Source: Microbacterium memoriense (GTDB lineage Bacteria > Actinomycetota > Actinomycetes > Actinomycetales > Microbacteriaceae). From it: a DNA stretch of 64,000 nt. Each line of letters opens with the position of its first letter. Positions within the stretch are counted from its first letter, which is position 1. This document shows positions 8,993 through 21,478 of the stretch, one piece after another. Made by a program: the position numbers and the translations under genes. The notes beneath the pieces are model-generated. The model was not told the DNA's origin, ran no database searches, and was given only the letters and a program-made list of their open reading frames with translations. The stretch spans positions 310,001-374,000 of the forward strand of contig NZ_JAODOR010000004.1 of NCBI RefSeq assembly GCF_025398275.1, written 5' to 3'.

Positions 8993-10171
8993 ATGTCGAT
9001 CTACCTCGACCACGCGTCGTTCTCGCCGTTGCGGCCCGCTGCACGCGACGCGTGGCTCGCCGCGACCGACGTGATCGGCAACGCCTCGTCTGTGCACGGT
9101 GCCGGCCAGGACGCACGACGGGTGCTCGAGGAGTCTCGGGAAACCCTCGCCGCCGCTTTGCGGTGCGAGCCGATCGAAGTCGTCTTCACGTCGGGCGGCA
9201 CGGAATCGGTCAATCTCGCGCTCAAAGGTCTCTGGTGGTCACGTTCGGCCGGGGCGGATGCCGTGGTCGTCCCGGATGGCGAGCATCACGCGACGATGGA
9301 CACGATGTCGTGGCTCGTGGCCGTCGAACGTGCACACGCGCGCCACGTGGCGCTCGACGGATGGGGACGAATCGATCCGACCCGGTTCGCGGATGCCCTC
9401 CCCGGCGCGGCACTTGCGACCGCGCTGATCGCCAACAACGAGGTCGGGACGGTGCAGGATGCCGGTGCCTTGGCCGGCGCGGCGGCGGAGGCCAGCATCC
9501 CGCTCCACCTCGACGCGATTTCGGCACTCGGTCACCTCCCGCTCGACTTCGCCGGCTGGCGTGGCGCCGGGAACGGCTCCGGCGGCCTGGTCGCGCTCAG
9601 TATTTCGGGACACAAGGTCGGCGCTCCCGTCGGCACGGGTGCGCTCGTGGTGTCGCGCCACGCCGCCCTCACCCCGCTCCTTCACGGGGGCGGGCAGCAG
9701 CGCGGCCTGCGCTCCGGTACCCCCGATGTCGCCGGCGCTGCCGCTCTCGCCGTCGCGACGACGGAGGCCGTCGCCGAGCAGGCGGGGGAGCACGCGCGCC
9801 TGTCGGCGCTGCGCGCGCGCTTGATCGCGGGTATCCGCGCTACGGTGCCGGCCGCCGAACTCCTGGGTGACCCCGACAATCGCCTTCCGGGAAACGTCCA
9901 CCTGCATTTCCCGGGCGCCGCGGGGGAGTCTCTGCTGTTTCTGCTCGACCAGGCGGGCATCTCGGTATCGACCGGATCGGCGTGCCAGGCCGGAGTCGCC
10001 GAACCGTCGCATGTCGTCCTGGCACTGGGGCGCGACGAACGCGTGGCGCGGTCGGTGCTGCGCATCACGCTCGGCAGGACGACGACCGCCACCGACATCG
10101 ACGCCGTGCTCGCGGTGTTGCCGGATGCGTATCTGCGGGCATCCGGAGCCCGCACAGCCGCTCGCTCGTAG
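8993..10171 (+). CDS. Cysteine desulfurase (IscS/NifS family)
   Basis: 392 residues; class V PLP-dependent enzyme that moves sulfur from L-cysteine to an active-site cysteine. It begins with the family N-terminus YLDHASFSPL. The PLP lysine is in SGHKVGAP near residue 208, and the catalytic Cys is in STGSACQAG near residue 330 on the usual flexible loop. ATG at 8993 with GAGGAGGG just upstream. Its position directly before mnmA, with the mnmA -10 box overlapping its stop codon, suggests it feeds persulfide sulfur to tRNA 2-thiolation, possibly also to Fe-S assembly. Confidence 0.94.
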   Translation: MSIYLDHASFSPLRPAARDAWLAATDVIGNASSVHGAGQDARRVLEESRETLAAALRCEPIEVVFTSGGTESVNLALKGLWWSRSAGADAVVVPDGEHHATMDTMSWLVAVERAHARHVALDGWGRIDPTRFADALPGAALATALIANNEVGTVQDAGALAGAAAEASIPLHLDAISALGHLPLDFAGWRGAGNGSGGLVALSISGHKVGAPVGTGALVVSRHAALTPLLHGGGQQRGLRSGTPDVAGAAALAVATTEAVAEQAGEHARLSALRARLIAGIRATVPAAELLGDPDNRLPGNVHLHFPGAAGESLLFLLDQAGISVSTGSACQAGVAEPSHVVLALGRDERVARSVLRITLGRTTTATDIDAVLAVLPDAYLRASGARTAARS

Positions 10172-10174
10172 ACT
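10169..10174 (+). promoter_or_regulatory. -10 box of mnmA (leaderless)
   Basis: TAGACT, then 6 bp (gggttc), then the GTG of mnmA. Its first three bases are the stop codon of the cysteine desulfurase gene. Confidence 0.6.
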
Positions 10175-10180
10175 GGGTTC

Positions 10181-11278
10181 GTGCGAGTTCTAGCGGCGAT
10201 GAGCGGTGGGGTTGACTCTGCCGTCGCTGCGGCGCGTGCCGTGGAGGCCGGTCACGACGTCGTCGGGGTCCATCTGGCGCTTTCGCGCGCGGGGGGCACG
10301 CTGCGCGCGGGCAGTCGTGGTTGCTGCACGATCGAGGACGCTCTGGATGCGCGTCGCGCCGCTGATCGCCTCGGCATCCCGTTCTACGTCTGGGATTTCT
10401 CCGAGCGCTTCCGTGAGGACGTCATCGCCGACTTCGTCGCCGAATATCAGGCGGGCCGCACGCCGAACCCGTGCATGCGGTGCAATGAGAAGATCAAGTT
10501 CGCCGCGCTCCTCGAGCGTGCGCTCGAGCTCGGTTTCGACGCGGTCTGCACCGGGCACTATGCCCTGCTGGTCGACGGACCGGACGGTCGGGAGCTGCAC
10601 CGTGCGTCGGACGCTGCCAAGGACCAGTCCTACGTCCTGGGTGTCCTCACTGCTGAGCAGCTTGCACACACGTACTTCCCGCTGGGCGACACGCCGTCCA
10701 AGGCGCTCGTGCGTGCAGAGGCTGCCGAGCGCGGTCTGACGGTCGCGCAGAAGCCGGACAGCCACGACATCTGTTTCATCCCGGACGGCGACACGCGCGG
10801 CTGGTTGGCCGACAAGGTCGGCGCAGAGCGCGGGCAGATCCTCGATCGTGCCGGTGACGTCATCGGCACTCACGAGGGGGCGCACGCGTTCACCGTGGGC
10901 CAGCGTCGTGGACTCTCGATCGGCACTCCTGCTGCGGACGGCAAACCGCGCTTCGTTCTGGAGGTGCGACCCGTGTCGAACACGGTCGTCGTCGGACCCA
11001 AAGAAGCCCTCGCGACAGCGGAGATCTCCGGCATCCGCGCGACGTGGACCGGCGCGCCGCCCGCGGCGGAGGAGTTCGACTGCCACGTGCAGATCCGGGC
11101 GCACTCCGACCCGGTCTCGGCACGCGCACAGTGGCGCTCAGGCGGTGTCACGGTCGTCCCCGATGCTCCGTTCGACGGGGTCGCTCCGGGCCAGACCGCG
11201 GTTCTCTACCTCGGGACGCGTGTGCTCGGCCAGTTCACCGTCGACGCGACGGTGTCTGCGGTCGCCGTCGACGCCTGA
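10181..11278 (+). CDS. mnmA: tRNA-specific 2-thiouridylase
   Basis: 365 residues; uses ATP and relayed persulfide sulfur to make s2U34 in tRNAs for Lys, Glu and Gln. PP-loop motif SGGVDS is at residues 8-13. The catalytic cysteine pair is visible: NPCMRC near residue 97 and DICFIPDGD near residue 197. The C-terminal beta-barrel follows ([10 protein letters not shown]). GTG start 6 bp from a TAGACT -10 box, so it is probably leaderless although directly behind the sulfur donor gene. Followed by ligA with its own promoter. Confidence 0.96.
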   Translation: MRVLAAMSGGVDSAVAAARAVEAGHDVVGVHLALSRAGGTLRAGSRGCCTIEDALDARRAADRLGIPFYVWDFSERFREDVIADFVAEYQAGRTPNPCMRCNEKIKFAALLERALELGFDAVCTGHYALLVDGPDGRELHRASDAAKDQSYVLGVLTAEQLAHTYFPLGDTPSKALVRAEAAERGLTVAQKPDSHDICFIPDGDTRGWLADKVGAERGQILDRAGDVIGTHEGAHAFTVGQRRGLSIGTPAADGKPRFVLEVRPVSNTVVVGPKEALATAEISGIRATWTGAPPAAEEFDCHVQIRAHSDPVSARAQWRSGGVTVVPDAPFDGVAPGQTAVLYLGTRVLGQFTVDATVSAVAVDA

Positions 11279-13678
<2,400 letters not shown>

Positions 13679-15388
13679 TCACTCCGCCGGTGCGGTGCCG
13701 TTCGTCAGGGTCAGCAGTGACTCGCGCACCTGACGGCGCAGGACCTTGCCGATGAGCGAGGTCGGCAACTCGTCGACGACGAAGATCCGGCGTGGCACCT
13801 TGTAGGGCGTGAGGATGCCGCGCACGTACTCGCGGATGCTCTCCACGTCCATGTCGGCTCCGTCGAGGACGACGGCGGCGACGACCTCCTCGCCGGAATG
13901 GGTGCTCGGGAGTCCCACGACGGCGGCATCGACGACGTGCGGGTGCTGGCGGAGCGCGTTCTCCACCTCGGTCGGGGCGACGTTGAACCCACCCGTGATG
14001 ATGAGCTCCTTGATGCGGTCGACGACGCGCACGAAGCCGCCTTCGTCGATCGTGACGATGTCGCCCGTCCGGAACCAACCGTCGACGAAGACCCGTTCGG
14101 TTTCTTCCGGGCGGCCGTAATACCCCTGGAAGACCTGCGGTCCCCGCACCAAGAGCTCGCCGCGTTCACCCGGCGGCACGTCGCGCGTCGGCTCATCGGG
14201 ATCGACGACGCGGCACTCGGTTCCCGGCAGGGGCAGGCCCACGGTCCCCGCCACCCGGTTGTCCGCGACAGGGTTGGCCATGAGGACGGGGGAGCACTCG
14301 GAGAGGCCGTAGCCCTCCACCAAAAACCCGCCGGTGGCTTCCTCGAACGGCACCACGATGCTCTGCGACAGCGCCATGGCGCCCGAGATGGCCACGTCGG
14401 TCCCGGCAAGGGAGACACCCTCCGCACGGGCCGCGGCCAGGAGCCGTTCGGCGATCGGCGGAACGAGCGGGAGGAATGTGGCCGGGTGCTTCTTCGTCAC
14501 CTCGAGAACGAGATCGGGCTCGAAGCGGGGAAAGAGCACGAGTCGCGCTCCCATCGACATCGCGAAGGTGAGGCAGAGCGTCAGCCCGTACGCGTGGAAC
14601 ATCGGCAGGACGGCATAGACGACGCAGCCATGGCCACGCTGGATCGACGGCACCCACGCCTGGGACTGGCGGGCGTTCGACAGCAGGTTCCGATGCGTCA
14701 GCGCCGCACCCTTCGGCGCGCCCGTCGTCCCGCTCGTGTACTGGATGATCGCCAGATCATCACACTGCGGTCCGGGTCGAGACGCCGGCAGCGGATCGCT
14801 CGCGAGGAGCTTCTCCCACGGGATCGCTCCCGAGACGCGCTCGGTGAGAGCCTCCCGCGACGCGCGGGCCTTCGCGATCGGCAGCGTCAGCGCAAGGCGA
14901 AGACGCAGCGGCATGGCGCGCGTGATGTCGACCGAGATCAGATTGTGGACCTCCACATCCGCGGGGAAATCCTGCACGGTGCGGACGACCTTGCTCCAGA
15001 CGATGGCCGTCTTCGCCCCGTGATCCTCGAACTGCTGGCGGAGTTCTCGCGGCGTGTAGAGCGGGTTGTGTTCGACCGCGATGGCGCCGAGCCGGAGGAT
15101 CGCGTAGAACGCGACGATGTGCTGGGGGCAGTTGGGCAACACGATGGCCACGGTATCGCCGGTACCGACCCCGAGCGCGGCGAGCCCTGCCGCCGTCCGA
15201 TCGATGGCATCCTGCAGATCGCGATAGGTGGTCTCGCGCCCGAAGAACTGCAACGCCGGCGCATCAGGGTAGTCCCGTGCGGATGCCGCGACGATGTCCA
15301 GAAGGGACCCCGTGACGGGCTCCAGGTCGTCGGGGACCCCGTCGGCGTAGCTGGCGATCCAAGGGCGAGGAGGGTCGTAGGTCGTCAC
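13679..15388 (-). CDS. Long-chain fatty-acid-CoA ligase (AMP-forming)
   Basis: 569 residues; ANL superfamily enzyme that activates a carboxylic acid to acyl-AMP and then acyl-CoA. Motifs: P-loop YTSGTTGAPKGAALTH, EGYGLSECSP, the GWFRTGDIVTID motif and DRIKELIITGGFNVAPTEVE. The C-terminal catalytic lysine is in LPTSLIGKVLRR. Length and the GGFNVAPTEVE motif favour a FadD-type long-chain ligase, but chain length cannot be read from sequence. GTG start 6 bp from TAGGCT, so leaderless. Divergent from gatC with 56 bp between starts; convergent with ligA. Confidence 0.9.
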   Translation of the reverse strand: MTTYDPPRPWIASYADGVPDDLEPVTGSLLDIVAASARDYPDAPALQFFGRETTYRDLQDAIDRTAAGLAALGVGTGDTVAIVLPNCPQHIVAFYAILRLGAIAVEHNPLYTPRELRQQFEDHGAKTAIVWSKVVRTVQDFPADVEVHNLISVDITRAMPLRLRLALTLPIAKARASREALTERVSGAIPWEKLLASDPLPASRPGPQCDDLAIIQYTSGTTGAPKGAALTHRNLLSNARQSQAWVPSIQRGHGCVVYAVLPMFHAYGLTLCLTFAMSMGARLVLFPRFEPDLVLEVTKKHPATFLPLVPPIAERLLAAARAEGVSLAGTDVAISGAMALSQSIVVPFEEATGGFLVEGYGLSECSPVLMANPVADNRVAGTVGLPLPGTECRVVDPDEPTRDVPPGERGELLVRGPQVFQGYYGRPEETERVFVDGWFRTGDIVTIDEGGFVRVVDRIKELIITGGFNVAPTEVENALRQHPHVVDAAVVGLPSTHSGEEVVAAVVLDGADMDVESIREYVRGILTPYKVPRRIFVVDELPTSLIGKVLRRQVRESLLTLTNGTAPAE

Positions 15389-15394
15389 GGCATC

Positions 15395-15400
15395 AGCCTA
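15395..15400 (-). promoter_or_regulatory. -10 box of the acyl-CoA ligase gene (leaderless)
   Basis: TAGGCT on the minus strand, then 6 bp (gatgcc), then GTG. Confidence 0.55.
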
Positions 15401-15432
15401 ACGGCGCGGCAGGAAGCCATGGAGGGCCCACG

Positions 15433-15438
15433 TAGACT
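15433..15438 (+). promoter_or_regulatory. -10 box of the gatCAB operon (leaderless)
   Basis: TAGACT, then 6 bp (ggtctg), then the GTG of gatC. Confidence 0.6.
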
Positions 15439-15444
15439 GGTCTG

Positions 15445-15744
15445 GTGTCTGAAATCACCCCTGATCTCGTGCGCCATCTCGGCGTGCTCGCCCGGATCGA
15501 ACTGAGCGACGAGGAGGTGCAGCGCCTCACCGGAGAGCTCGACGCGATCGTGGACAACATCGCCAAGGTGTCCGAGGTCGCCACCCCCGACGTCCCCGCG
15601 ACGAGCCACCCGATTCCGCTGCACAACGTGTTCCGTCCCGACGTCGTGGGCCGCATGCTGACCCGCGACGAGGTGCTGCAGAATGCTCCGGATGCCGCCG
15701 ACGGCCGTTTCCGCGTGACCGCGATCCTGGGAGAAGAGCAGTGA
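15445..15744 (+). CDS. gatC: Glutamyl/aspartyl-tRNA amidotransferase subunit C
   Basis: 99 residues, normal for GatC, the small subunit that ties GatA to GatB. N-terminal helix [18 protein letters not shown] and the central region with [13 protein letters not shown] fit the family. First gene of gatCAB: the stop overlaps the GTG of gatA (GTGA). GatCAB converts Glu-tRNA(Gln), and Asp-tRNA(Asn) where needed, to the amide form. Confidence 0.95.
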   Translation: MSEITPDLVRHLGVLARIELSDEEVQRLTGELDAIVDNIAKVSEVATPDVPATSHPIPLHNVFRPDVVGRMLTRDEVLQNAPDAADGRFRVTAILGEEQ

Positions 15745-17252
15745 GCGAACTGATTCGATTGAGCGCCGCGGACCTCGCGGCGCGCCTGTCTGCGGGCGAC
15801 GTCTCGAGCGTCGAGGCGACGCAGGCTCACCTCGACCGCATCGCCGCGGTCGACGGCGACGTGCACGCGTTCCTTCACGTCAGCGATCACGCGCTCGACG
15901 TCGCTGCCGACATCGACCGGCGCCGCGCCGCGGGCGAGCAGCTCGGAGACCTCGCCGGTGTTCCGCTGGCGATCAAGGACGTCCTCGTCACGACCGACAT
16001 GCCCTCGACCAGCGGATCGAAGATCCTCGAGGGATTCCTGTCGCCCTACGACGCGACTGTCGTCGCCCGCGTGCGCGCGGCGGGCCTCGTGCCCCTCGGT
16101 AAGACCAATATGGACGAATTCGCGATGGGCTCCTCCACCGAGCACTCCGCGTACGGTCCGACCCACAACCCGTGGGACCTCGACCGTATCCCCGGCGGCT
16201 CCGGTGGTGGCTCGGCTGCGGCCGTGGCCGCGTTCGAAGCGCCGATCGCCCTCGGCTCGGACACCGGCGGGTCGATCCGTCAACCGGCACACGTCACCGG
16301 GACGGTCGGGCTCAAGCCCACCTACGGTGGCGTCAGTCGCTTTGGCGCGATCGCTCTTGCCTCGAGCCTCGATCAGGTCGGCCCCGTCTCGCGCACCGTC
16401 CTCGACTCGGCGCTGCTGCACGACGTCATCGGCGGGCACGACCCGCACGATTCCACGTCGCTGACCGACGCGTGGCCGTCGTTCGCGGCGGCTGCGCGCG
16501 AAGGCGCTCGCGGCGACGTCCTGAAAGGGCTGAAGGTCGGCGTTATTCGCGAGCTGCCCGATAGCGGCTTCCAGGCGGGTGTCTCGGCGTCCTTCCGCGC
16601 GTCACTCGCGCTCCTCGAGGCACAGGGCGCAGAGATCGTGGAGATCAGCGCACCGCACTTCGAGTACGGCGTCGCGGCGTACTACCTGATCCTGCCCGCC
16701 GAGGCATCGAGCAACCTCGCGAAGTTCGACTCGGTCCGTTTCGGTCTTCGCGTCGACGTTCCGGGCGGCACGGTCGAGGACGTGATGGCGCGCTCGCGCG
16801 ACCTCGGCTTCGGAGACGAGGTCAAGCGTCGCATCATTCTCGGCACCTACGCGCTGTCGGCCGGCTACTACGACGCGTACTACGGCAGTGCCCAGAAGGT
16901 GCGCACGCTCATTCAGCGTGATTTCGACGACGCCTTCGCGCAGGTCGATGTGATCGCGACGCCGTCGGCGCCCACCACGGCCTTCCGGCTGGGGGAGAAG
17001 ATCGATGACCCGCTGCAGATGTACCTCAACGACATCACCACGATTCCGGTGAACCTCGCCGGAGTCCCCGGGATCTCGATCCCCTCCGGGCTGGCGGCAG
17101 AGGACGGGCTGCCGGTCGGCATCCAATTCGTCGCTCCCGCCCGCGAGGATGCCCGCCTGTACCGCGTGGGTGCTGCGCTGGAAGCTCTGCTCGTCGATGA
17201 ATGGGGTGGTCCGCTCCTGGACCGCGCCCCGCTGCTGGGAGGGGCCCGCTGA
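15741..17252 (+). CDS. gatA: Glutamyl/aspartyl-tRNA amidotransferase subunit A
   Basis: 503 residues; amidase-signature enzyme that releases ammonia from glutamine for the GatB reaction. The Ser-cisSer-Lys triad region is complete: Lys in AIKDVLVT near residue 77, Ser in [11 protein letters not shown] near 153 and the nucleophile Ser in [11 protein letters not shown] near 178. GTG start overlapping the gatC stop; its TGA overlaps the gatB ATG (TGATG), giving a tightly coupled operon. Confidence 0.97.
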   Translation: MSELIRLSAADLAARLSAGDVSSVEATQAHLDRIAAVDGDVHAFLHVSDHALDVAADIDRRRAAGEQLGDLAGVPLAIKDVLVTTDMPSTSGSKILEGFLSPYDATVVARVRAAGLVPLGKTNMDEFAMGSSTEHSAYGPTHNPWDLDRIPGGSGGGSAAAVAAFEAPIALGSDTGGSIRQPAHVTGTVGLKPTYGGVSRFGAIALASSLDQVGPVSRTVLDSALLHDVIGGHDPHDSTSLTDAWPSFAAAAREGARGDVLKGLKVGVIRELPDSGFQAGVSASFRASLALLEAQGAEIVEISAPHFEYGVAAYYLILPAEASSNLAKFDSVRFGLRVDVPGGTVEDVMARSRDLGFGDEVKRRIILGTYALSAGYYDAYYGSAQKVRTLIQRDFDDAFAQVDVIATPSAPTTAFRLGEKIDDPLQMYLNDITTIPVNLAGVPGISIPSGLAAEDGLPVGIQFVAPAREDARLYRVGAALEALLVDEWGGPLLDRAPLLGGAR

Positions 17253-18766
17253 TGGCCAAGGACGCACTGCTCGACTTCGACAAAGCGCTCGAGCTCTACG
17301 AGCCGGTACTGGGCTTCGAGGTGCACGTCGAGCTGAACACCGCCACGAAGATGTTTTCGGCCGCCGGCAACCCGGCGCACGCCGACAACCATGACGCTGC
17401 GCCGAACACGCTGGTCGCGCCCGTCGACATGGGACTGCCGGGCTCGCTGCCGGTCGTCAACGAGACGGCCGTGCGATTCTCGATCAGCCTGGGTCTGGCC
17501 CTCGGGTGTTCGATCGCGCCGTCGAGCCGCTTCGCGCGGAAGAACTACTTCTACCCCGACCTCGGCAAGAACTACCAGATCTCGCAGTACGACGAGCCGA
17601 TCGCCTTCGAGGGCGAAGTTCAGATCGAACTCGCCGACGGCACCGTGATCGACGTCCCGATCGAGCGTGCGCACATGGAAGAGGATGCCGGCAAGCTGAC
17701 TCACGTCGGTGGCGCGACCGGGCGAATCCAGGGCGCGGAGTACTCGCTCGTCGACTACAACCGTGCCGGAGTGCCGCTCGTCGAGATCGTCACGAAGCCG
17801 ATCTACGGCACCGAGCACCGTGCTCCGGAGGTGGCCAAGGCCTATGTCGCGGCGATCCGGGACATTGTGCTGTCGCTGGGCATCTCGGAAGCGCGCATGG
17901 AGCGGGGAAACCTTCGCTGCGACGCGAACGTGTCGCTGCGTCCTCGCGGCCAGGAGAAGCTCGGAACGCGCACCGAGACCAAGAACGTCAACTCGATGCG
18001 CTCGGTCGAGCGCGCCGTCCGCTACGAGATTCAGCGTCAGGCGGCGATCCTCGCCGGCGGTGGGACGATCACGCAGGAGACGCGCCACTGGCACGAGGAC
18101 ACCGGGCGTACGTCGCCCGGCCGCCCGAAGTCGGATGCCGACGACTACCGCTACTTCCCGGAGCCGGATCTGCTGCCGGTCGTTCCGTCCGAGGCGCTCA
18201 TCGAGCAATTGCGCGCCGCCCTTCCCGAAGCGCCGTCGGTACGCCGCCGTCGCTTGAAGGGCGACTGGGGCTTCACCGACCTGGAGTTCCAGGACGTCGC
18301 CAACGGCGGGCTCCTCGCGGAGGTCGAGGCCACGGTCGCCGCCGGCGCGACACCGTCCGCCGCCCGCAAATGGTGGACGGGTGAAATTTCCCGCTTGGCC
18401 AACGCGCAGGGCGTCGAGGCGACGTCGCTGATCGCTCCGGCCTCGGTAGCCGCTCTGCAATTGCTCGTCGATGCGGGCACGCTGAACGACAAGCTCGCCC
18501 GCCAGGTGCTCGAAGGCGTCATCGCCGGCGAAGGCACGCCGCAGGAAGTCGTCGACGCGCGCGGACTTGCGGTCGTTTCCGACGACGGCCCGCTGATCGC
18601 TGCGATCGACGACGCGCTGGCCGCTCAACCGGATGTGCTCGAGAAGATCCGCGACGGCAAGGTGCAGGCGGCCGGTGCCGTCATCGGCGCGGTCATGAAG
18701 GCCATGCGGGGTCAGGCCGACGCGGGTCGCGTGCGCGAACTCGTCCTCGAGCGCGCCGCGCAGTAG
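17252..18766 (+). CDS. gatB: Glutamyl/aspartyl-tRNA amidotransferase subunit B
   Basis: 504 residues. It holds the kinase/transamidation site for Glu-tRNA(Gln) and, in the C-terminal YqeY-like tail, the tRNA-binding helical domain. Conserved [20 protein letters not shown] and [14 protein letters not shown] motifs are visible. The ATG at 17252 was chosen because it begins the conserved MAKDALLDF, has a GGGAGGGG ribosome site and overlaps the gatA stop; an in-frame extension to 17201 lies inside gatA. Confidence 0.97.
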   Translation: MAKDALLDFDKALELYEPVLGFEVHVELNTATKMFSAAGNPAHADNHDAAPNTLVAPVDMGLPGSLPVVNETAVRFSISLGLALGCSIAPSSRFARKNYFYPDLGKNYQISQYDEPIAFEGEVQIELADGTVIDVPIERAHMEEDAGKLTHVGGATGRIQGAEYSLVDYNRAGVPLVEIVTKPIYGTEHRAPEVAKAYVAAIRDIVLSLGISEARMERGNLRCDANVSLRPRGQEKLGTRTETKNVNSMRSVERAVRYEIQRQAAILAGGGTITQETRHWHEDTGRTSPGRPKSDADDYRYFPEPDLLPVVPSEALIEQLRAALPEAPSVRRRRLKGDWGFTDLEFQDVANGGLLAEVEATVAAGATPSAARKWWTGEISRLANAQGVEATSLIAPASVAALQLLVDAGTLNDKLARQVLEGVIAGEGTPQEVVDARGLAVVSDDGPLIAAIDDALAAQPDVLEKIRDGKVQAAGAVIGAVMKAMRGQADAGRVRELVLERAAQ

Positions 18767-18792
18767 CCACCGCCGCTGTCGGCGCTGACCGG

Positions 18793-18798
18793 CAGAAT
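18793..18798 (+). promoter_or_regulatory. Possible -10 box of dinB
   Basis: CAGAAT, then 6 bp, then the ATG of dinB. It is a weaker match than the TAnnnT boxes elsewhere, but the geometry is the same. Confidence 0.35.
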
Positions 18799-18804
18799 GG
18801 ATGC

Positions 18805-20070
18805 ATGGGACGCGGCGATGGAACGGGGCGGGTCGTCTCACCGGACGATGCCGACGATTCGGGTACCCGCATCCTGCACGTCGACATGGATGCCTTCTAC
18901 CCGTCCGTCGAAGTGCTCGACGATCCGTCGCTCGCCGGGAAACCGCTGATCGTCGGAGGCGCCGAGGGGCGAGGTGTGGTTGCGAGCGCCTCGTACGAGG
19001 CGCGCCGATACGGCGTGCGATCGGCGATGTCGGTCCAGGTCGCGCTACGGCTGTGCCCGACCGCGATCGTCGTGGTCCCGCACTTCGAGCGGTATGCCGC
19101 GCTGTCGCGCCAGGTCATGGACATCTTCCATTCCGTGACTCCGCTCGTCGAGCCCCTCTCGATCGATGAAGCCTTTCTCGATGTCGCCGGTGCGCGGCGG
19201 TTGTGGGGGAGCCCGGGACACATCGCGCGCGAGTTGCGCGCACGCGTCCGCGCCGAGACGGGGTTGATCTGCAGCATCGGCGTTGCATCGACCAAGCACG
19301 TCGCCAAGATCGCATCGACTCTGTCGAAACCCGACGGGCTCCTCATCGTGAGCGCCGACGAGACCGCGGCCTTCCTCGCCGCGCGACCGGTGGCTGCGCT
19401 CTGGGGCGTCGGGCCGAAAGCGGCCGAGGCACTGGCAGGGCGCGGCATCCACACCGTCGCCGACATTCTCGCCACGCCGCCGTCCGTCCTCGACCGGGCG
19501 CTCGGGGCCGTGACCGGCCAGCGCATCCGGCAGTTGGCGCAGGGGCATGACCCGCGCACGGTCGAGGTTGAACGCATCGAGAAGAGCATCGGCCACGAAG
19601 AGACTTTCCTCGAGGATGTCGCCGACCCCACGGTGCTCCGCAGCGAACTGCGCCGACTGGCCGACCGTGTGGCGGCCCGGCTACGGGCCGGCGGGTGGGA
19701 GGCCGGCACGATCGCCCTGAAGTTGCGCTACGCCGACTTCACGACGCTGACGCGAGCATCGACGCCGGCAGAGCCCACCGACGTCGGACAGCGGATCGGC
19801 GACGTCGCGATCGGCCTGTTCGAGCAGCTGGACCTGTCGCAGCCGGTGCGGCTCATCGGTGTCCGGGCGGAGAAGCTGCGCCCCCACGGAGGTGGAATGA
19901 TCCCGCTCTGGGACGACGACGCCGGTTGGAAGCGCATCGATGCCGCGCTCGACGGTGCGCGCGAACGCTTCGGTGGCGGAGCCGTCACGCGCGCCAGCGT
20001 GATCGGACCACGTCGCGACGTCAATGCGCTTCCCACCAATCCGCGACTGCCGGACGTTTCGCGCGACTGA
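18805..20070 (+). CDS. dinB: DNA polymerase IV (Y family)
   Basis: 421 residues; error-prone translesion polymerase. Catalytic carboxylates are intact in HVDMDAFYPSVE and SIDEAFLDV. YEARRYGVRSAM is the family finger/palm signature. The helix-hairpin-helix region (WGVGPKAAEAL) and the little-finger domain follow. No beta-clamp motif is obvious in the last residues (ending PRLPDVSRD), but QLDLSQPVRL lies earlier. Lies 38 bp after gatB with a possible own -10 box. No LexA-type operator was recognised. Confidence 0.95.
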   Translation: MGRGDGTGRVVSPDDADDSGTRILHVDMDAFYPSVEVLDDPSLAGKPLIVGGAEGRGVVASASYEARRYGVRSAMSVQVALRLCPTAIVVVPHFERYAALSRQVMDIFHSVTPLVEPLSIDEAFLDVAGARRLWGSPGHIARELRARVRAETGLICSIGVASTKHVAKIASTLSKPDGLLIVSADETAAFLAARPVAALWGVGPKAAEALAGRGIHTVADILATPPSVLDRALGAVTGQRIRQLAQGHDPRTVEVERIEKSIGHEETFLEDVADPTVLRSELRRLADRVAARLRAGGWEAGTIALKLRYADFTTLTRASTPAEPTDVGQRIGDVAIGLFEQLDLSQPVRLIGVRAEKLRPHGGGMIPLWDDDAGWKRIDAALDGARERFGGGAVTRASVIGPRRDVNALPTNPRLPDVSRD

Positions 20071-20112
20071 CGAAGCCGTGCGCAGGCTCCGACTGCGCAG
20101 TACGGTGGAGGC

Positions 20113-20430
20113 ATGCCCAATCTCGCACTCGAACTCGGCAAGCAGACAGCCTCCCTCGGCGTGAACAGCGTCTACGGACAACAGCAGGATGTCGGGGGTG
20201 TGACACTCGTGCCCGTCGCCCTCGCGTGGACCGGCTTCGGCGCCGGGGAAGCCGCAGAGGGAAGCGGCGGCGGAGGCGGCGGCTACGCCATTCCCCTGGG
20301 TGCCTACATCCGCAAGGGCGACGACCTGCGGTTCGAACCGAACCTGGTCTCGCTCGCCGCGATCGCGATCCCGCTCGTGTGGGTCGTGGGTCGGGCGCTC
20401 AGCCGCATCATCCGTGCCCTCAAGCGCTGA
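20113..20430 (+). CDS. GerW/YtfJ-like small protein
   Basis: 105 residues. A glycine run (SGGGGGGYAIPLGAY) follows a beta-rich N-terminus and is followed by IRKGDDLRFEPN and a C-terminal hydrophobic segment (SLAAIAIPLVWVVGRALS). The glycine run and flanking sequence resemble the GerW family (YtfJ in Bacillus, spore-associated), members of which occur widely in non-sporulating actinomycetes with unknown roles. The C-terminal segment could anchor it to the membrane. ATG preceded by GGAGG and by TACGGT 6 bp upstream. The downstream P-loop gene starts inside its 3' end. Confidence 0.6.
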   Translation: MPNLALELGKQTASLGVNSVYGQQQDVGGVTLVPVALAWTGFGAGEAAEGSGGGGGGYAIPLGAYIRKGDDLRFEPNLVSLAAIAIPLVWVVGRALSRIIRALKR

Positions 20431-20989
20431 CCTCACCTTCGCGGCGGCGCTGTCCGCCGCCGCCGATGACATCGTCGCCGCGCTCGGTTCGGCATCCGCT
20501 TTCGCCCCGATCACGCTGATCGACGGCCGATCCGGGTCGGGAAAGTCCACTCTCGCGGCCGATCTCGTCGCGCGTAGCCGCGGCCGCCTGCAACTCATCG
20601 CCCTCGACGATCTCTACCCGGGGTGGGATGGGTTGGCTGCGGGGGCCGAGGAGGCGTTGAAGCGCGTCATCGCGCCGCACGCGACGGGACATAGTGCCAC
20701 CTGGCGGCGGTGGGATTGGGCTCTCGGGCGCCGCGCGGAAGCGCATACGGTCGATCCGGATCGCCCACTCCTCGTCGAAGGTGCGGGCTTGCTCACCGCA
20801 GAGACCGCTGCGCTGGCCGACGTCACGGTCTGGCTGGAGGCACCGGCGTCTTCGCGCAAACGGCGGGCTCTCGATCGCGATGGCGAGACGTACCGGCCGC
20901 ACTGGGATCAGTGGGCCGCACAGGAGACGGTGCACCTTGCGCAGCACCGGCCTCAGAGCCACGCCATGTTCGTCTTCGCGATGCCCTGA
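20414..20989 (+). CDS. P-loop NTPase, uridine-kinase-like
   Basis: 191 residues. Walker A is GRSGSGKST near residue 40. ALDDLYPGWDGL and a later LLVEGAGLL resemble the substrate-binding and Walker B regions of uridine kinase/phosphoribulokinase-type proteins, so it is probably a small kinase. The substrate is not predictable. The start is GTG at 20414, overlapping the previous gene by 17 bp, because the longer in-frame extension reads low-complexity Arg/Ser shadow sequence. Convergent with the DUF2017 gene, whose stop follows immediately. Confidence 0.7.
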   Translation: MPSSADLTFAAALSAAADDIVAALGSASAFAPITLIDGRSGSGKSTLAADLVARSRGRLQLIALDDLYPGWDGLAAGAEEALKRVIAPHATGHSATWRRWDWALGRRAEAHTVDPDRPLLVEGAGLLTAETAALADVTVWLEAPASSRKRRALDRDGETYRPHWDQWAAQETVHLAQHRPQSHAMFVFAMP

Positions 20990-21478
20990 TCAGCGTTCCA
21001 ACGCGCGCACAAGCCCGTCCAAGCGATAGCCCAACCAGTCGTAGATGCCGAATCGGCCATCGGCGTCGTCGTGGTCGTCTTCCGTGTGGATTCCGAGCCG
21101 CGTCGCCAGGACGAGTCGCAGGGCACTGAGCGTTCGTAGCCAGGCAGCGGATGCGTGACGGTCCAGGTGCACCCGTAGGCGGTCGTCGAACTCCGTGACG
21201 TCGAGGGATGCCGGGGACAACTGCTCGCCGTCGCGGAGAAGCGTCGTCGCAACGAGCTGGGCATCGGCGAGCCGCCGGTCGAGCAGGTCGGATTGGGTGA
21301 GGCGTCGGAACTCCTCAGCGGCAGCGTCATCGTCCCGGTACGCATCGGGCACGAGTCGCGCGACGGCAGGATCGTCCGTCGCCTCGCCTGCGCTGATCAC
21401 CTCGATGAACTGCTCGACGAGGTCGGTCAGATGAGCTGCCTCGATGAGCGACAGGTCGAGTTCGACGGACCCCGTCAT
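20990..21478 (-). CDS. DUF2017-type protein
   Basis: 162 residues, acidic and helical (SVELDLSLIEAAHLTDLVEQFIEV), matching actinobacterial DUF2017 proteins that regularly follow clpS. The ATG at 21478 overlaps the clpS stop. Function unknown; the fixed link to clpS suggests a part in N-end-rule delivery or its regulation, which is inference. An upstream in-frame start (MGHRPRGGG) would lie within clpS and is less likely. Confidence 0.75.
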   Translation of the reverse strand: MTGSVELDLSLIEAAHLTDLVEQFIEVISAGEATDDPAVARLVPDAYRDDDAAAEEFRRLTQSDLLDRRLADAQLVATTLLRDGEQLSPASLDVTEFDDRLRVHLDRHASAAWLRTLSALRLVLATRLGIHTEDDHDDADGRFGIYDWLGYRLDGLVRALER